Assembly: GCA_965249735.1 (NCBI GenBank)
Contig: CBDFMS010000023.1
Span: forward strand, 496,001 to 560,000
DNA length: 64,000 nucleotides
Origin: JANQSS01 sp965249735
GTDB lineage: Bacteria > Bacteroidota > Bacteroidia > Chitinophagales > Saprospiraceae
Direction: 5' to 3'
Each line of letters begins with the position of its first letter. Within the stretch, counting starts at the first letter, position 1. Below, piece after piece: positions 35,687-45,953 of this stretch. Below the pieces are notes generated by a model that worked only from the letters and a program-made list of their open reading frames with translations, was not told the origin of the DNA and did not search any database. Position numbers and translations under genes: made by a program.

Positions 35687-38600
35687 CTACTCGTCATCGT
35701 AGGGAAGGCTCACTTCGACGCGCGTTCCCATCGGCTGTCCGGTATCATCAACCATGTCAATCACACGCACCATATCTTCTTTTAAATAATCTTTTCGAAG
35801 TAAGTTAATACGGTCTGTGGTCAATTTAATTCCCTTTGATTTATGCTGTGTAGATGTAACCGGTTTTAATCGCTGTGAAGCATGTCGCCCAACACCATCG
35901 TCTTGTACAATACACTTCAACTGATCATTTTCTAGATATAGTTGAATGAGTAAATGTCCTTTCTCCTCCTTATTCATAAATCCATGCCATATTGCATTTT
36001 CGACAAATGGTTGGAGAATTAGTGGTGGCACACACACTTCTTCCAAATCGATTTCATCGTCCGTTTGAATTTTATAATCGAAAATATTATCAAAGCGCAT
36101 GCATTCAAGATCTAAGTAAAGCCGCAATGCTTTGAGTTCTTCATCTAATGGGATACTCAGATTTTTGGAATTATCAAGAATAAGCCGCACTAGTTTCGAA
36201 AATTTGGTAAGATAAATCGAAGCCTCGGCTGGTCTGCTTTTCAAAATATACCAATTGATAGAATTTAATGAATTAAAAATGAAATGTGGATTCATTTGAG
36301 CCTGCAATGCAGTAAGTCTGGATTCGGCAATTTGCTTTTGCATCGCCAATAAATCATGCCCGCGCTGTAAAATGATCTCTGATGCCTCTGCTTCAGCAAT
36401 TTTATGTGCACATTCTTTGGCGATTTGGGACAATACGTCGACATGTGCACGTTTAAAATATCCTTTTTTCGAATGTCTACTATTGATCACACCCAACACC
36501 TCACCCTGGTGAAGGATCGGCACACTAATTTCTGACCCTTGCATTTCGGTATTCTCAGTGTACCAATTATTCTCGGATAAGTCGGATACGATAACCGGTG
36601 ATTTCCGCGCTGCCGCTGTTCCGACTACGCCCTCACCATGTTTAATCTCCACCCCACTCCATTCTCCTTTGGATGAGTGTAATATACTTTGAGCAGCTTT
36701 TTGAACCAGCAATTTCGAATCCTTGTTATAGAGATATACGACGCAGTGTTCAAAACCCAATCGAGAAATGACATTACGTGCCATATCCCATAATATTTCA
36801 TCAACAGAGTTTTCTGCATAGCGAGAATTCGCAAAATACTCCACTGTCGAAGAATATAATTTGTTCCTGGCCATCTTAGCTAACCGCCAATATATTGCCA
36901 GACCAATCGATAATAATAAAAATACAAACAGCACCTGCACCCACAAGCGTTGATAAAATGGAGGCAAGACGCGAATTGTTATGCTTTTAATTGTATCACT
37001 TTTCCCTCCATAAATATTCATGGCGCGCAATTCCAGTTTATAATCCCTGGGCTTCAAATTATTGAGGCTCAGAAATCGCTGATTCTTTATGTTTTTCCAG
37101 TTGTCTTCCAATCCCAACACACGGTAATGAAATTCTGTTGAAGACACCGAATTAAAATTGATAGCGTCAAATTCTATGAAGAGTTCACGTTCATGGGGTG
37201 CCAATATTATTTCATCAACATGGTTAGGACCCATGGCGAAGTTTTCTTCCCGATTCGAAATATTTATATTGGATATATACAGCTTTGGTGGAAGTCCGCG
37301 TTGCTCAAATGATTGCGGTAAATAATATGACATGGATCCGAAACCTCCGGTCACGATATGTCCACCCGGCAATTGAATCGAAGGAGACCGTTTTCCATCT
37401 CCCAATTCACGCAAGTTTATATAAGAACCGGTCTCAGGTTTATACCGAACCGTTCCACCATCCGTGCTCAACCAAAATTCATTGGATTTATCGCGCATGA
37501 AGCTATAAACATAATTAGTTCCTCCACCCGCATCACTAACATGATGTTTTACTTTCGGGTCCAATCCTGGAAAAACCTGAAACAGCCCTTCTCCGAGTGA
37601 GGAAACCCATAGCGTATCATCCCATTGATAAAAGTCGGTAACATGGATATTTGGAATGATCATATTCATGTCTCCCGAATTGCGATGCAACTGAAAACAC
37701 CCTGATTCTGTCCCTACCCAGATATATTCTTCCCCACAACGAATTCTTGTTATAGTTGCTGTCACCGGATAATGTTCTATGTCCTCCGGATCCATAAATT
37801 TCATTCGAAAAAGACCTTCATTGAGCGAGGAAAACCATACAATAGAATCACGTATGGAGACAGAAGTAGCTTTATCCCATCGGTATTGCTTGTTCGGATC
37901 CACCGTTTTTTGATAGGTTTGAGTTTTTACATCAAAATTGAGTAATCCCTGCGACGACGCGATATAGATTGACGAATCCGGACCCCATGCCAGGTCCTGC
38001 ATAAATACATCACTTTTTTCCAGCGGATCAAACGCATAGGGAAATGCCATAGCTCGTTGCTTATCAAAATCGACGTGCAATAAACCTGATCCGGACAAGG
38101 TCCCAATAAACAATTCATTTTTATTTGCGACAGGCAGAAACGCCCGACTCCAGTTCGCACCAGGAATATGTTTCAAACTAATTGTTTGTACAGGAAGACG
38201 ATCGGACCTTCCTCTCAGGAGGGCCGGACCACGACGCAACCAAATATTGCCTAATTTATCAATAAAACAAAAATTTGATCCTTTTCCGAGGCCGGGATCA
38301 TTATTCACTTTATCTGCCCGATGCGTATATGTATTAAAGACAATTAATCCATCATTATGGGTCTGAATCAGTAAAGTGCTGTCTGTATATGGAATAATTG
38401 CCGAGACGAACCAGCGGGCATGCGATCGATAATCGATTTTTTCCATCGGGATCAATTCCATCTGACCGGTGGCCGATTGGATGGCCACCAATCCATCCAT
38501 TGAGCCGGCCCAAACGGTACCATTCTTATCACAGTGTATTGCAACAGGATGGGGTTTATAATTCAAGTTATAGGCTGAAAATGGAAAAAGCCGAAATTGC

Positions 38601-39274
38601 CCGTTTTGTTTATTAAATCTGTAGACTCCCTGGTACGATCCAATCCATAAAATATTTTTATCTCGAAAGTCCTGAACAATTCGTCCCAGATAACGGCTCT
38701 CCTGTATTAATTCAACACGGTTGGTGTCATAATACCGCGTGACTTTCTTATTCACCCAATCGACTTTATTTAAGCAATAGTCATTGCTTCCGACCCAAAT
38801 AATACCACTGTCTTCAACATAAATGCCCCCGATGTTATTTCCACCGAGTGAATTGGAATCGCTGCTGAGATGTCGTAGCGTTTCAAATTTATAAGTATTC
38901 AGGTCAAGCCTACTAATACCACCGCTATTGGTACCTATCCAAATAGCATGATCGGTTCCATTGGCAAGAACCATAGGCCGGCCATGTGTCAGGGAACTCG
39001 CGTCCGCGGGGTCCGGAACAAAGGGCTTGAAGTCAATACCGTTGTATTGAAAAAGACCGTCCACCTGGCCAAACCAAAGAAATCCGTTTTCGTCTTCCAA
39101 TGCCGACATGATTTCTGTTTGGGTATTTGTCTTTTCAATACGCTCGAAGGTTATTTGATGCTGCTGGGCACCAGCAGTATAAGTAGATGAAATCAACGTA
39201 AAGCACAGTGCTATTTGCAATAAATAAATGCATAAATCAAGTCGTATATCTCCCTTGTTTTTCATTTTAATCAA
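35687..39274 (-). CDS. Beta-propeller sensor histidine kinase (LytS-type)
   Basis: Membrane sensor of 1195 residues. A signal peptide (about 10-36), then about 14 propeller-type repeats (about 40-690) with WFGQVDG, IWIGTNSGGI, IWVGSNDY and VWAGSMDGL motifs, a Y_Y_Y domain (about 700-765), one TM helix (about 772-792), a GAF domain (about 815-975), and a LytS-type kinase whose His is His997 in MNPHFIFNSLNSINWY. The ATPase has ENAIWHGF and DDGVG. The paired regulator is encoded upstream, 56 bases away. The propeller is expected to bind an envelope ligand, often a glycan; ligand and target genes are unknown. Confidence 0.95.
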   Translation of the reverse strand: MIKMKNKGDIRLDLCIYLLQIALCFTLISSTYTAGAQQHQITFERIEKTNTQTEIMSALEDENGFLWFGQVDGLFQYNGIDFKPFVPDPADASSLTHGRPMVLANGTDHAIWIGTNSGGISRLDLNTYKFETLRHLSSDSNSLGGNNIGGIYVEDSGIIWVGSNDYCLNKVDWVNKKVTRYYDTNRVELIQESRYLGRIVQDFRDKNILWIGSYQGVYRFNKQNGQFRLFPFSAYNLNYKPHPVAIHCDKNGTVWAGSMDGLVAIQSATGQMELIPMEKIDYRSHARWFVSAIIPYTDSTLLIQTHNDGLIVFNTYTHRADKVNNDPGLGKGSNFCFIDKLGNIWLRRGPALLRGRSDRLPVQTISLKHIPGANWSRAFLPVANKNELFIGTLSGSGLLHVDFDKQRAMAFPYAFDPLEKSDVFMQDLAWGPDSSIYIASSQGLLNFDVKTQTYQKTVDPNKQYRWDKATSVSIRDSIVWFSSLNEGLFRMKFMDPEDIEHYPVTATITRIRCGEEYIWVGTESGCFQLHRNSGDMNMIIPNIHVTDFYQWDDTLWVSSLGEGLFQVFPGLDPKVKHHVSDAGGGTNYVYSFMRDKSNEFWLSTDGGTVRYKPETGSYINLRELGDGKRSPSIQLPGGHIVTGGFGSMSYYLPQSFEQRGLPPKLYISNINISNREENFAMGPNHVDEIILAPHERELFIEFDAINFNSVSSTEFHYRVLGLEDNWKNIKNQRFLSLNNLKPRDYKLELRAMNIYGGKSDTIKSITIRVLPPFYQRLWVQVLFVFLLLSIGLAIYWRLAKMARNKLYSSTVEYFANSRYAENSVDEILWDMARNVISRLGFEHCVVYLYNKDSKLLVQKAAQSILHSSKGEWSGVEIKHGEGVVGTAAARKSPVIVSDLSENNWYTENTEMQGSEISVPILHQGEVLGVINSRHSKKGYFKRAHVDVLSQIAKECAHKIAEAEASEIILQRGHDLLAMQKQIAESRLTALQAQMNPHFIFNSLNSINWYILKSRPAEASIYLTKFSKLVRLILDNSKNLSIPLDEELKALRLYLDLECMRFDNIFDYKIQTDDEIDLEEVCVPPLILQPFVENAIWHGFMNKEEKGHLLIQLYLENDQLKCIVQDDGVGRHASQRLKPVTSTQHKSKGIKLTTDRINLLRKDYLKEDMVRVIDMVDDTGQPMGTRVEVSLPYDDE

Positions 39275-39330
39275 ATCCGCTTTTACCTTTTCATTTATTG
39301 TATTACGGAATAAATTATATAATACGCTTT

Positions 39331-40059
39331 CTAATTCGACATGGCCTTCTTGACCGCCGCCAATCGCCTGCGTGACACTTCGACAATTGAACCGTCAGCC
39401 AAACTAATTTGCTTATCATAAATCGTCTTGATGTAATTGCGATTGACTAAACTCGATTTGTGACATCGTATAAATATATTATCAGGAAGCAGCGATCCAT
39501 AATGCCCCAATGGACGCGATGCAATAATGTGCTTTTCATTAGTCAAATAAAAATGTGTATAATTACCATCGGCTTCGCAGCGAATTATTTCACTAGAATC
39601 TAAATAGTGTGTGCCTTGTGTAGTTGAAATGGTCAATCGAAATGTACTCGGATCATTTTGGCCAATATTATATAGTAAATTGTCATATCCTCCGGCATGC
39701 GTTTTTGTCGACTTCAGATATCGATTCATTGTCGTACGCAAATCTTCCGGATCAACAGGTTTTAACAAATAATCAAATGCGGAATAGCGAATAGCCTGAA
39801 TCGCATATTGATCGTAGGCTGTAGTGAACACCACATCAAAAGGACGTTTCGGCAAACTGGCCAACCATTCAAAACCATTCATCACTGGCATTTTTACATC
39901 CAAAAAAACTACATCCGGATCACACTGTTGCAGCACTTGTGACGCCTCCGGGCCACTTGATGCCAAGCGAATCTTTTTAAATTCCGGAATATGAAGCTTA
40001 ATCATAAGCTCAAGAATTTCCCGGGCCTTGAATTCATCGTCTACGATTAAGGCTATCAT
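39331..40059 (-). CDS. LytTR family response regulator
   Basis: Response regulator of 242 residues. The receiver has DDE at 7-9, phospho-acceptor Asp54 in VVFLDVKMP, and the KPVDPEDL Lys switch. The C-terminal LytTR DNA-binding domain (about 140-240) has FRLTISTTQGTHYLDSSEIIRCEADGNYTHFYL and FIRCHKSSLVN. Paired with the kinase downstream. Targets cannot be predicted from this window. Confidence 0.95.
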   Translation of the reverse strand: MIALIVDDEFKAREILELMIKLHIPEFKKIRLASSGPEASQVLQQCDPDVVFLDVKMPVMNGFEWLASLPKRPFDVVFTTAYDQYAIQAIRYSAFDYLLKPVDPEDLRTTMNRYLKSTKTHAGGYDNLLYNIGQNDPSTFRLTISTTQGTHYLDSSEIIRCEADGNYTHFYLTNEKHIIASRPLGHYGSLLPDNIFIRCHKSSLVNRNYIKTIYDKQISLADGSIVEVSRRRLAAVKKAMSN

Positions 40060-40489
40060 GTCGATGCTAATTTTTCATTTTCAACGTATGAAAAAACCAT
40101 TGGCTTTAAATATAGTTAAAAGAAGTCGTCTATACCATTGCATGTCAGCCATCATTAAAGGAATGGTATGAATCAATATATAAATGGTAATACCCCAAAG
40201 CCAATAAGCGCGACGTATCGATGCGACATATTGAATTAAGCCAAGCCAAATTTTCAGATGCTATGAGCCCAAGTGCATCGCCTTCAGCCAACTTATTTCT
40301 TCAAGATAAATTTTTGCTACAAGAAAAATACAAATCCCAAGAAATCGCTATATTCTATGTGATTTACGCCCTTGGATAATAAGCGTATAGATGATCTTTG
40401 CAGATAAATCACTAAATGAAATAAGCTGACTAATTCTTCGATATTTTCCAAAAGACCCTATCGCAGAGACAATATAAAAATACAACACC
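40060..40489. other. Intergenic region upstream of the regulator gene
   Basis: A 430-base spacer between divergent genes. It holds the possible degraded frame described at 40081-40350. No TAnnTTTG box or clear palindrome was seen. Confidence 0.4.
40081..40350 (-). pseudogene. Possible degraded membrane-protein gene upstream of the regulator
   Basis: On the minus strand one frame stays open for long stretches with one in-frame TAG (40261-40263) splitting it. The last stretch (40081-40260) encodes a hydrophobic, protein-like sequence with RRAYWLWGITIYILIH, MADMQWYRRLL and TIFKANGFFIR, ending 21 bases before the LytTR regulator start. No good start codon is seen. It could be a decayed membrane gene of the operon or chance. 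Evidence is composition and position only. Confidence 0.25.
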
Positions 40490-40882
40490 ATGAATGGCAA
40501 ACTTCTCAATCTAGGCTTAATCCTTACATCATTAATCGGCTATTTGGAATGGGGCGGTGATAATCAAAGCTTTCTATTTCAAACAGAGTATGAATTATTA
40601 TCAAAAGTGATCACTGACCCCCAATCGATTGCCCACCCCTTTATTGTGCTTCCATTATTGGGACAATTATTACTCGTCATTACATTATTCCAAAAGAACC
40701 CCAATAAAATACTGACCTATATTGGGCTCGGCGGATTAGCCGTACTGCTCTTCTTCATGTTTTTAATTGGATTGATGAGTTTTAATATTAAGATTTTACT
40801 CTCTACTATACCCTTTTTAGTTTTATGTGTTTTGACGATAAGACATCATCGAAAAAAGAAATCGCAACCAATTATAGATTAG
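40490..40882 (+). CDS. Small membrane protein, function unknown
   Basis: Protein of 130 residues with four predicted hydrophobic segments (about 4-20, 50-68, 74-98, 100-118) and a basic C-terminus (RHHRKKKS). I recognise no family. A LGLILTSLIGYLEWGGDNQSFLFQ start suggests the first helix and a short outer loop. Monocistronic. Confidence 0.65.
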   Translation: MNGKLLNLGLILTSLIGYLEWGGDNQSFLFQTEYELLSKVITDPQSIAHPFIVLPLLGQLLLVITLFQKNPNKILTYIGLGGLAVLLFFMFLIGLMSFNIKILLSTIPFLVLCVLTIRHHRKKKSQPIID

Positions 40883-41039
40883 TGGTGAGAGACCGTCGGT
40901 CGGATGAGTGAAAAGTCCGCCACAACACATTTTGAATCCTACATTGAAAATTGGCAGCTACCTGTGAATGTAATATTGCAATATTACGATGAATGACTAC
41001 ATGCCGAATATTTGTCGATCAACCATACTCAGTTGTTCA

Positions 41040-41165
41040 GATACTCAAATGCTCAAGCTCTGATACGCTCACGTTGACGTGTTCTCGTGTTCTCATGTTC
41101 TCACACTCTCACATTCTCATGCTCTCACGTTCTCATGTTCTCACATTCATATTTTCTCACATCTA
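41040..41165. repeat. Degenerate CTCAC/GTTCTC repeat tract
   Basis: Runs of TTCTCAC, CTCTCAC, TTCTCATG and related units without fixed spacing, just upstream of the purL -7 box. The reverse strand is rich in GTGAG, as is the tract after tRNA-Arg (about 46846-46875). No conserved repeat-spacer structure is present, so it is not a CRISPR. Confidence 0.6.
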
Positions 41166-41170
41166 ACAAT

Positions 41171-41178
41171 TATATTTG
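41171..41178 (+). promoter_or_regulatory. Bacteroidota -7 box TATATTTG for purL
   Basis: Exact TAnnTTTG match 20 bases before the purL ATG, directly after the repeat tract. Confidence 0.6.
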
Positions 41179-41198
41179 CGCCTCATATATAAATCACA

Positions 41199-43445
41199 AT
41201 GAATCAAAGCACTGAGGCAGTCATACCCACCATTGAGACGGCTCAAAAATTGGGCCTCCTACCGGAAGAATACGATCGAATTTGCAGCATACTTGGCCGC
41301 AAACCAAATTTCACAGAACTCAGCATTTTCTCCGTGATGTGGAGTGAACACTGTTCGTATAAAAACTCGATCAAATACCTGAAACAATTGCCACGTGAAG
41401 GCTCAGCTGTATTGGTTGAGGCAGGTGAAGAAAATGCCGGACTGGTCGATATAGGGGATGGTCGGTCTTGTGCATTTAAAATCGAATCGCACAACCACCC
41501 ATCAGCCCTCGAACCATACCAGGGAGCGGCTACAGGCGTCGGCGGAATCCATCGCGATATTTTCACCATGGGTGCACGACCCATTGCAGCGCTCAACTCA
41601 CTGCGATTTGGCAACCTGGAAACCAAACGCACCAAACATCTCATGCGCGGTGTAGTGAGTGGGATTGGCGATTATGGTAATTGTCTCGGTGTGCCAACCG
41701 TAGGTGGTGAAGTTTATTTTCACCCTTGTTATGAGCAAAATATTCTCGTCAATGCCATGTCTGTAGGTGTTTTGGAAGCCGGACAAAAAACGGTGAGTGC
41801 AATAGCTGAAGGGACTGGAAATCCCGTATTTATAGTTGGTTCAGCCACCGGTAAAGATGGTATACACGGGGCAACATTCGCCTCCGCAGACTTGACAGAA
41901 GATAGTGCCCAGGATTTGCCGGCAGTCCAGGTCGGGGATCCATTTCAAGAAAAATTATTGTTGGAGGCTTCACTCGAAGCCATCATGACAGATGCTATCG
42001 TCGGCATGCAAGACATGGGTGCAGCAGGCATTACGTGTTCCACATCCGAAATGTCTGCCAAAGGAAACGCTGGTATGATTATCGATCTCAGTAAAGTTCC
42101 CACCCGTCAGAGCGATATGCAGCCATTTGAAATTCTCCTTTCAGAGAGCCAGGAACGTATGCTCATCGTCTGTAAAAAAGGAGAAGAGGACAACTTACTT
42201 GCCGTCTTCGAAAAGTGGAACCTGGAATGTGAACATATCGGTGAAGTAACCGATACAGGGCGGCTCGAGTTTTACTTTAAAGGAGAATTAGTCGCTGACG
42301 TGCCTGCTGACGATCTTGTCCTGGGTGGTGGTGCGCCAGTCTATGACAGGGAATATCAACGTCCGACATATATGGATAAAATGACTCCAATCGACCTAAA
42401 AGATGTTGAATTACCAGATAATATGATTGAAGTCGCTAAAAAAGTATTCAGCTCACCCAATGTCATTTCGAAACGTTGGGTTTATGACCAATACGATGGG
42501 ACCGTCCGCACCAATTCACTCACCAATACGCGACCTTGCGATGCGGCTGTGATACGGGTCAAAGGAACCAAGCAAGGAATATCGATGACGGTTGATTGCA
42601 ATTCCAGTTATGTCTATGCCGACCCGTATCGAGGAGGATTGATAGCCGTAAGTGAGGCCGCACGAAATATCGTAGCCAGTGGTGCTAAGCCACTTGCTAT
42701 TACCAATTGTCTCAATTTTGGAAATCCTTACAACCCTGAAGTCTATTATCAATTTGTACATACATTGAAAGGGATGGGTGACGCCTGTAGCAAGTATGAC
42801 ACGCCAGTCACCGGAGGAAATGTCAGTTTCTACAATCAAACAGTGTTAGAATCGGGCACAGAACCTGTATTTCCTACACCTACTATCGGTATGATCGGGC
42901 TGATGAAAGACACAAGCAAATTAATGACACTGGATTTTAAAGAGGCCAGTGACCAAATCCTTCTTGTTGGACAAAATCGAAACGATATCAATGGCTCAAT
43001 TTATACCAGGGATGTGTTAGGCATTGAACATTCTGCGTGCCCATACATTGACCTCGAAGAAGAAAAGAAATATCAGGACGTCATTCTTGATATTATAGAT
43101 CGCAACATGTGCCAAAGCGTTCATGATGTGGCCGATGGCGGCCTTTTCACTACGATTATGGAAAGTGCCATTATCCGAGAACTAGGATTTGAATTGCACA
43201 ATCATAGTTCTATACGATTGGATGCCTGGTTATTTGGAGAAGCGCAGGGACGATATTTGGTATCCTGCAAACCGGACAATATTGACACCCTGACTGAACA
43301 TTTGAAACGTCAAGATGTTCCTTATGAATTACTAGGGAATGTGCGTTCTGATGATGCAATAATCGTTGAGGACCAACGTTTTGGAAACATCAAAAACTGG
43401 AAAGACGTTTACTATAATAGATTGGAAGAACTGATAGAAAATTAA
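41199..43445 (+). CDS. purL: Phosphoribosylformylglycinamidine synthase subunit PurL
   Basis: ATP-dependent enzyme of purine synthesis that converts FGAR and ammonia to FGAM, working with PurQ and PurS. At 748 residues it is the small PurL type, not the 1300-residue fused enzyme. The sequence has MWSEHCSYKNSIKYL, FKIESHNHPSALEPYQGAATGVGGI, GMQDMGAAGITCSTSEM and the second half ITNCLNFGNPYNPEVYYQF and DVADGGLFTT. purQ and purS are not in the window. A promoter box lies 20 bases upstream; a TlpA-like gene follows after four bases and may share the transcript. Confidence 0.97.
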   Translation: MNQSTEAVIPTIETAQKLGLLPEEYDRICSILGRKPNFTELSIFSVMWSEHCSYKNSIKYLKQLPREGSAVLVEAGEENAGLVDIGDGRSCAFKIESHNHPSALEPYQGAATGVGGIHRDIFTMGARPIAALNSLRFGNLETKRTKHLMRGVVSGIGDYGNCLGVPTVGGEVYFHPCYEQNILVNAMSVGVLEAGQKTVSAIAEGTGNPVFIVGSATGKDGIHGATFASADLTEDSAQDLPAVQVGDPFQEKLLLEASLEAIMTDAIVGMQDMGAAGITCSTSEMSAKGNAGMIIDLSKVPTRQSDMQPFEILLSESQERMLIVCKKGEEDNLLAVFEKWNLECEHIGEVTDTGRLEFYFKGELVADVPADDLVLGGGAPVYDREYQRPTYMDKMTPIDLKDVELPDNMIEVAKKVFSSPNVISKRWVYDQYDGTVRTNSLTNTRPCDAAVIRVKGTKQGISMTVDCNSSYVYADPYRGGLIAVSEAARNIVASGAKPLAITNCLNFGNPYNPEVYYQFVHTLKGMGDACSKYDTPVTGGNVSFYNQTVLESGTEPVFPTPTIGMIGLMKDTSKLMTLDFKEASDQILLVGQNRNDINGSIYTRDVLGIEHSACPYIDLEEEKKYQDVILDIIDRNMCQSVHDVADGGLFTTIMESAIIRELGFELHNHSSIRLDAWLFGEAQGRYLVSCKPDNIDTLTEHLKRQDVPYELLGNVRSDDAIIVEDQRFGNIKNWKDVYYNRLEELIEN

Positions 43446-43449
43446 TTAT

Positions 43450-44563
43450 ATGAAAAGCTTATTACATCTCTGCATTTTGTTTGCTTCGGCATTAATATTT
43501 GTTCAATGTCAATCTGGATCTTCGGATCTGACGATCTCCGGGAAAGTTTCCGGCGTGGATGATAATACCATTCATTTTGAAAAGAGTCCGTTTAACTCAC
43601 CGTTTGAAACAATAACGAAAAGTGATCTGACGGAAGATGGAACATTTTCTTTAGTCATCCCTAAACCAATACAACCGGGCGTGTATCGCCTGCGAACCGG
43701 TGGACGACATACCCGAATCATACTGGATGGCACAGAAAGTTCCATTTCATTTGAAACCGATACTGACGGGTTTTCAAAAAATGTGTATGCCGTAAATGGT
43801 TCTCCGGGAACAGCAGAATACAATGCCATCATGGTAGAGCAATACGCCAATAAAGTAGACATAAACAGAGTAAAAGAATTGATCCAATCAGTTGAAAATC
43901 CATATGCGGCTCAAGTGTATGCAGGCACCTATTTAAAAAGTCGACCGGATTTCGTCAATCATCATGAAGATATTATGAAGCGTTTAAAGGCAGAATATCC
44001 TGATGTTAAAAATGATTCCTACGCGACCTATATCAATCAAATGAACCAGCAATTAAAGGCGAAGCAAAGAAATCAAAAACTTCAGGTAGGACAACCCGCA
44101 CCCGAAATAACCATGCGTGACACCAAAGGTAAAACACGTAAGTTGTCAGATCTTCGAGGAAAAGTCGTCCTGGTCGACTTTTGGGCAAGTTGGTGTGGAC
44201 CTTGTAGGAAAGCCAATCCACATGTCGTCGAAGTATATGACAAATACAATAGTAAAGGCTTCGAAGTATTTAGCGTATCGTTAGACGGCCTGGGACAGCA
44301 AGACAAAAAACGATACAGATTGGATGACGATGCATTTCAAAAAAAATTGAACGATTCTAAGAAACGTTGGTTAGCTGCAATTAAAAAGGATAATTTAAAA
44401 TGGAATAACCACGTCAGCGACATGAGAAAATGGGAAACACCCTCGGCCAGGGAATATGGTGTAACCGGAATACCCAAAACTTTTTTTGATCGATCGAGAG
44501 GGCAAAATAGCGGCCGTGAATCCTCGATTTAACCTGGAAGAAGCCGTTTTGAAAACATTGTGA
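43450..44563 (+). CDS. TlpA-like thioredoxin lipoprotein with DUF4369-like domain, frameshifted at the 3' end
   Basis: Lipoprotein with lipobox FVQC (Cys20), a DUF4369-like N-terminal domain (about 25-120), a helical linker, and a thioredoxin domain (about 212-360) with Cys249-G-P-Cys252 in FWASWCGPCRKANP. The continuous frame stops at 44532, ending in residues that do not fit. From the T-run at 44481-44487 the next frame reads LIDREGKIAAVNPRFNLEEAVL to TGA at 44563, the normal TlpA ending. Removing one T restores GIPKTFLIDREGKIAAV. Family members reduce disulfides or support cytochrome c maturation. Sequencing error is the likely cause. Confidence 0.85.
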
Positions 44564-44644
44564 TAAAAATTTTTACTTTTGGTATGACGTTGGCCGAGAA
44601 GGTATGAACTAAATAACCCCTCCATTCCTCGCCAAATGTTATCG

Positions 44645-44679
44645 GCCTGTCCATACTGTGAGTATTGACAGGCTTTTTT
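44645..44679 (+). terminator. Rho-independent terminator after the TlpA-like gene
   Basis: GCCTGTC and GACAGGC arms with an inner ATAC/GTAT stem, followed by six T. It separates the purL-TlpA unit from xseA. Confidence 0.85.
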
Positions 44680-44717
44680 AATCGGATTTTTGACTATTCA
44701 ATCAGTATTTTTACAAA

Positions 44718-45953
44718 ATGCAAGCGGATGAAGTTTTTAGGCTTTCGGAATTGACGAGATACATTCAACAAGTATTAAGTCTCAATTTTGAGTCAGCGTT
44801 TTGGATAGAGGCTGAGGTGAACCAGGTATCCGAAAGCAGAGGAAATTTCTACCTGGAGCTGGTAGAAAAAGATCTGGATTCTGAAGCGTTATTAGCCACC
44901 ATGCAAGCCAGAATTTGGCGATCCAATCAGGTGATCATCCGTCGAAAATTGAACAGTGAAATTCGAGATTTTCTTCAGGCGGGTGTTCGTGTTAAATTTC
45001 GAGGTTCCCTGAAATTTCATCCTGTTTATGGCATGTCCTTCCAAATTGAAGATATCGATCAGGATTTTACGCTCGGGGAGTTGGAAAGAAAGAAATTAGA
45101 GGTGATTGACCGATTGAAAAAAGATGGTGTTTTTGAATTAAATAAATCCCTCGAACTATCTCCGGTTGTTCAACGTCTGGCTGTCATAAGCTCCAGGACT
45201 GCTGCCGGACTGGTTGACTTCATAAATCAACTCCAAACGAATCAGCACGACATTCCTTTTTCCATTGACATTTATCATGCAGCCGTGCAAGGTGTCAACG
45301 CGGTTAAGGAAATCAATTATGCCCTCACAGAAATTAATAACTATACAGACTACTACGACGCCGTCTGTATTTTACGTGGTGGTGGTTCAAAACTTGATCT
45401 AAGCGCGTTTGACGACGAATCTATGTGCAGGACAATCGGAATGATGCAATTGCCTGTTTTGACCGGCATCGGTCATGAAATCGACACCTCAGTTGCAGAT
45501 TTGACGGCGCATACAAAATTAAAAACGCCAACTGCCCTGGCGTCTTTTATTGTCGATCAAAATGTACATTTCCTGGCAGTGATTTATGAATCATACCAAA
45601 TGGCGCTTACCCATGCCCGAAGACACCTTCATAATTGGAAAAATCAATTGACTGCCGTACGAGCTAAAAGTGAAACGAAGACGGACGCATTGATCCAAGT
45701 TGAAAAACATAATCTGAAACGACTTTCTCAGAAAGCTGAATACATATCAACTAAACAAATGCTTCTAATTAAACAAAATTTAAATTTGTTGAAAATCAAA
45801 TCACTCAGTGCTGATCCCCAATTAATCTTGGGAAGAGGATATACGCTGGTCAGTCAAAATGGAAATATCGTCAAGTCTTCTAAAGACATTCTATCTTCAG
45901 ACGACTTAACTGTTTTATTTAAAGATGGAAAAATAGAAACACAAATTAAATGA
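44718..45953 (+). CDS. xseA: Exodeoxyribonuclease VII large subunit
   Basis: Catalytic subunit of exonuclease VII, which degrades single-stranded DNA in both directions into oligonucleotides. At 411 residues it has the N-terminal OB domain (LSELTRYIQQVLSLNFESAFWIEAEVNQVSESRGNFYLEL), the core catalytic domain with VQRLAVISSRTAAGLVDF, AVCILRGGGSKLDLSAFDD and PVLTGIGHEIDTSVADLTAHTKLKTPTALA, and a coiled-coil C-terminal part (about 280-370). The stop overlaps the small subunit start by four bases (ATGA). Confidence 0.95.
   Translation: MQADEVFRLSELTRYIQQVLSLNFESAFWIEAEVNQVSESRGNFYLELVEKDLDSEALLATMQARIWRSNQVIIRRKLNSEIRDFLQAGVRVKFRGSLKFHPVYGMSFQIEDIDQDFTLGELERKKLEVIDRLKKDGVFELNKSLELSPVVQRLAVISSRTAAGLVDFINQLQTNQHDIPFSIDIYHAAVQGVNAVKEINYALTEINNYTDYYDAVCILRGGGSKLDLSAFDDESMCRTIGMMQLPVLTGIGHEIDTSVADLTAHTKLKTPTALASFIVDQNVHFLAVIYESYQMALTHARRHLHNWKNQLTAVRAKSETKTDALIQVEKHNLKRLSQKAEYISTKQMLLIKQNLNLLKIKSLSADPQLILGRGYTLVSQNGNIVKSSKDILSSDDLTVLFKDGKIETQIK

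Larger units (their letters stand above)
40883..41198. other. Spacer with CTCAC/TTCTCA low-complexity repeat before purL
   Basis: A 316-base spacer. Bases about 41040-41165 consist of degenerate 6-14 base units built on TCTCAC, TTCTCA and CTCATG. No coding frame was found; the purL promoter box follows at 41171. Confidence 0.6.

Noticed and set aside
41040..41165. CRISPR-like array
   Set aside because: No uniform repeats and no spacers; units vary in length and sequence.
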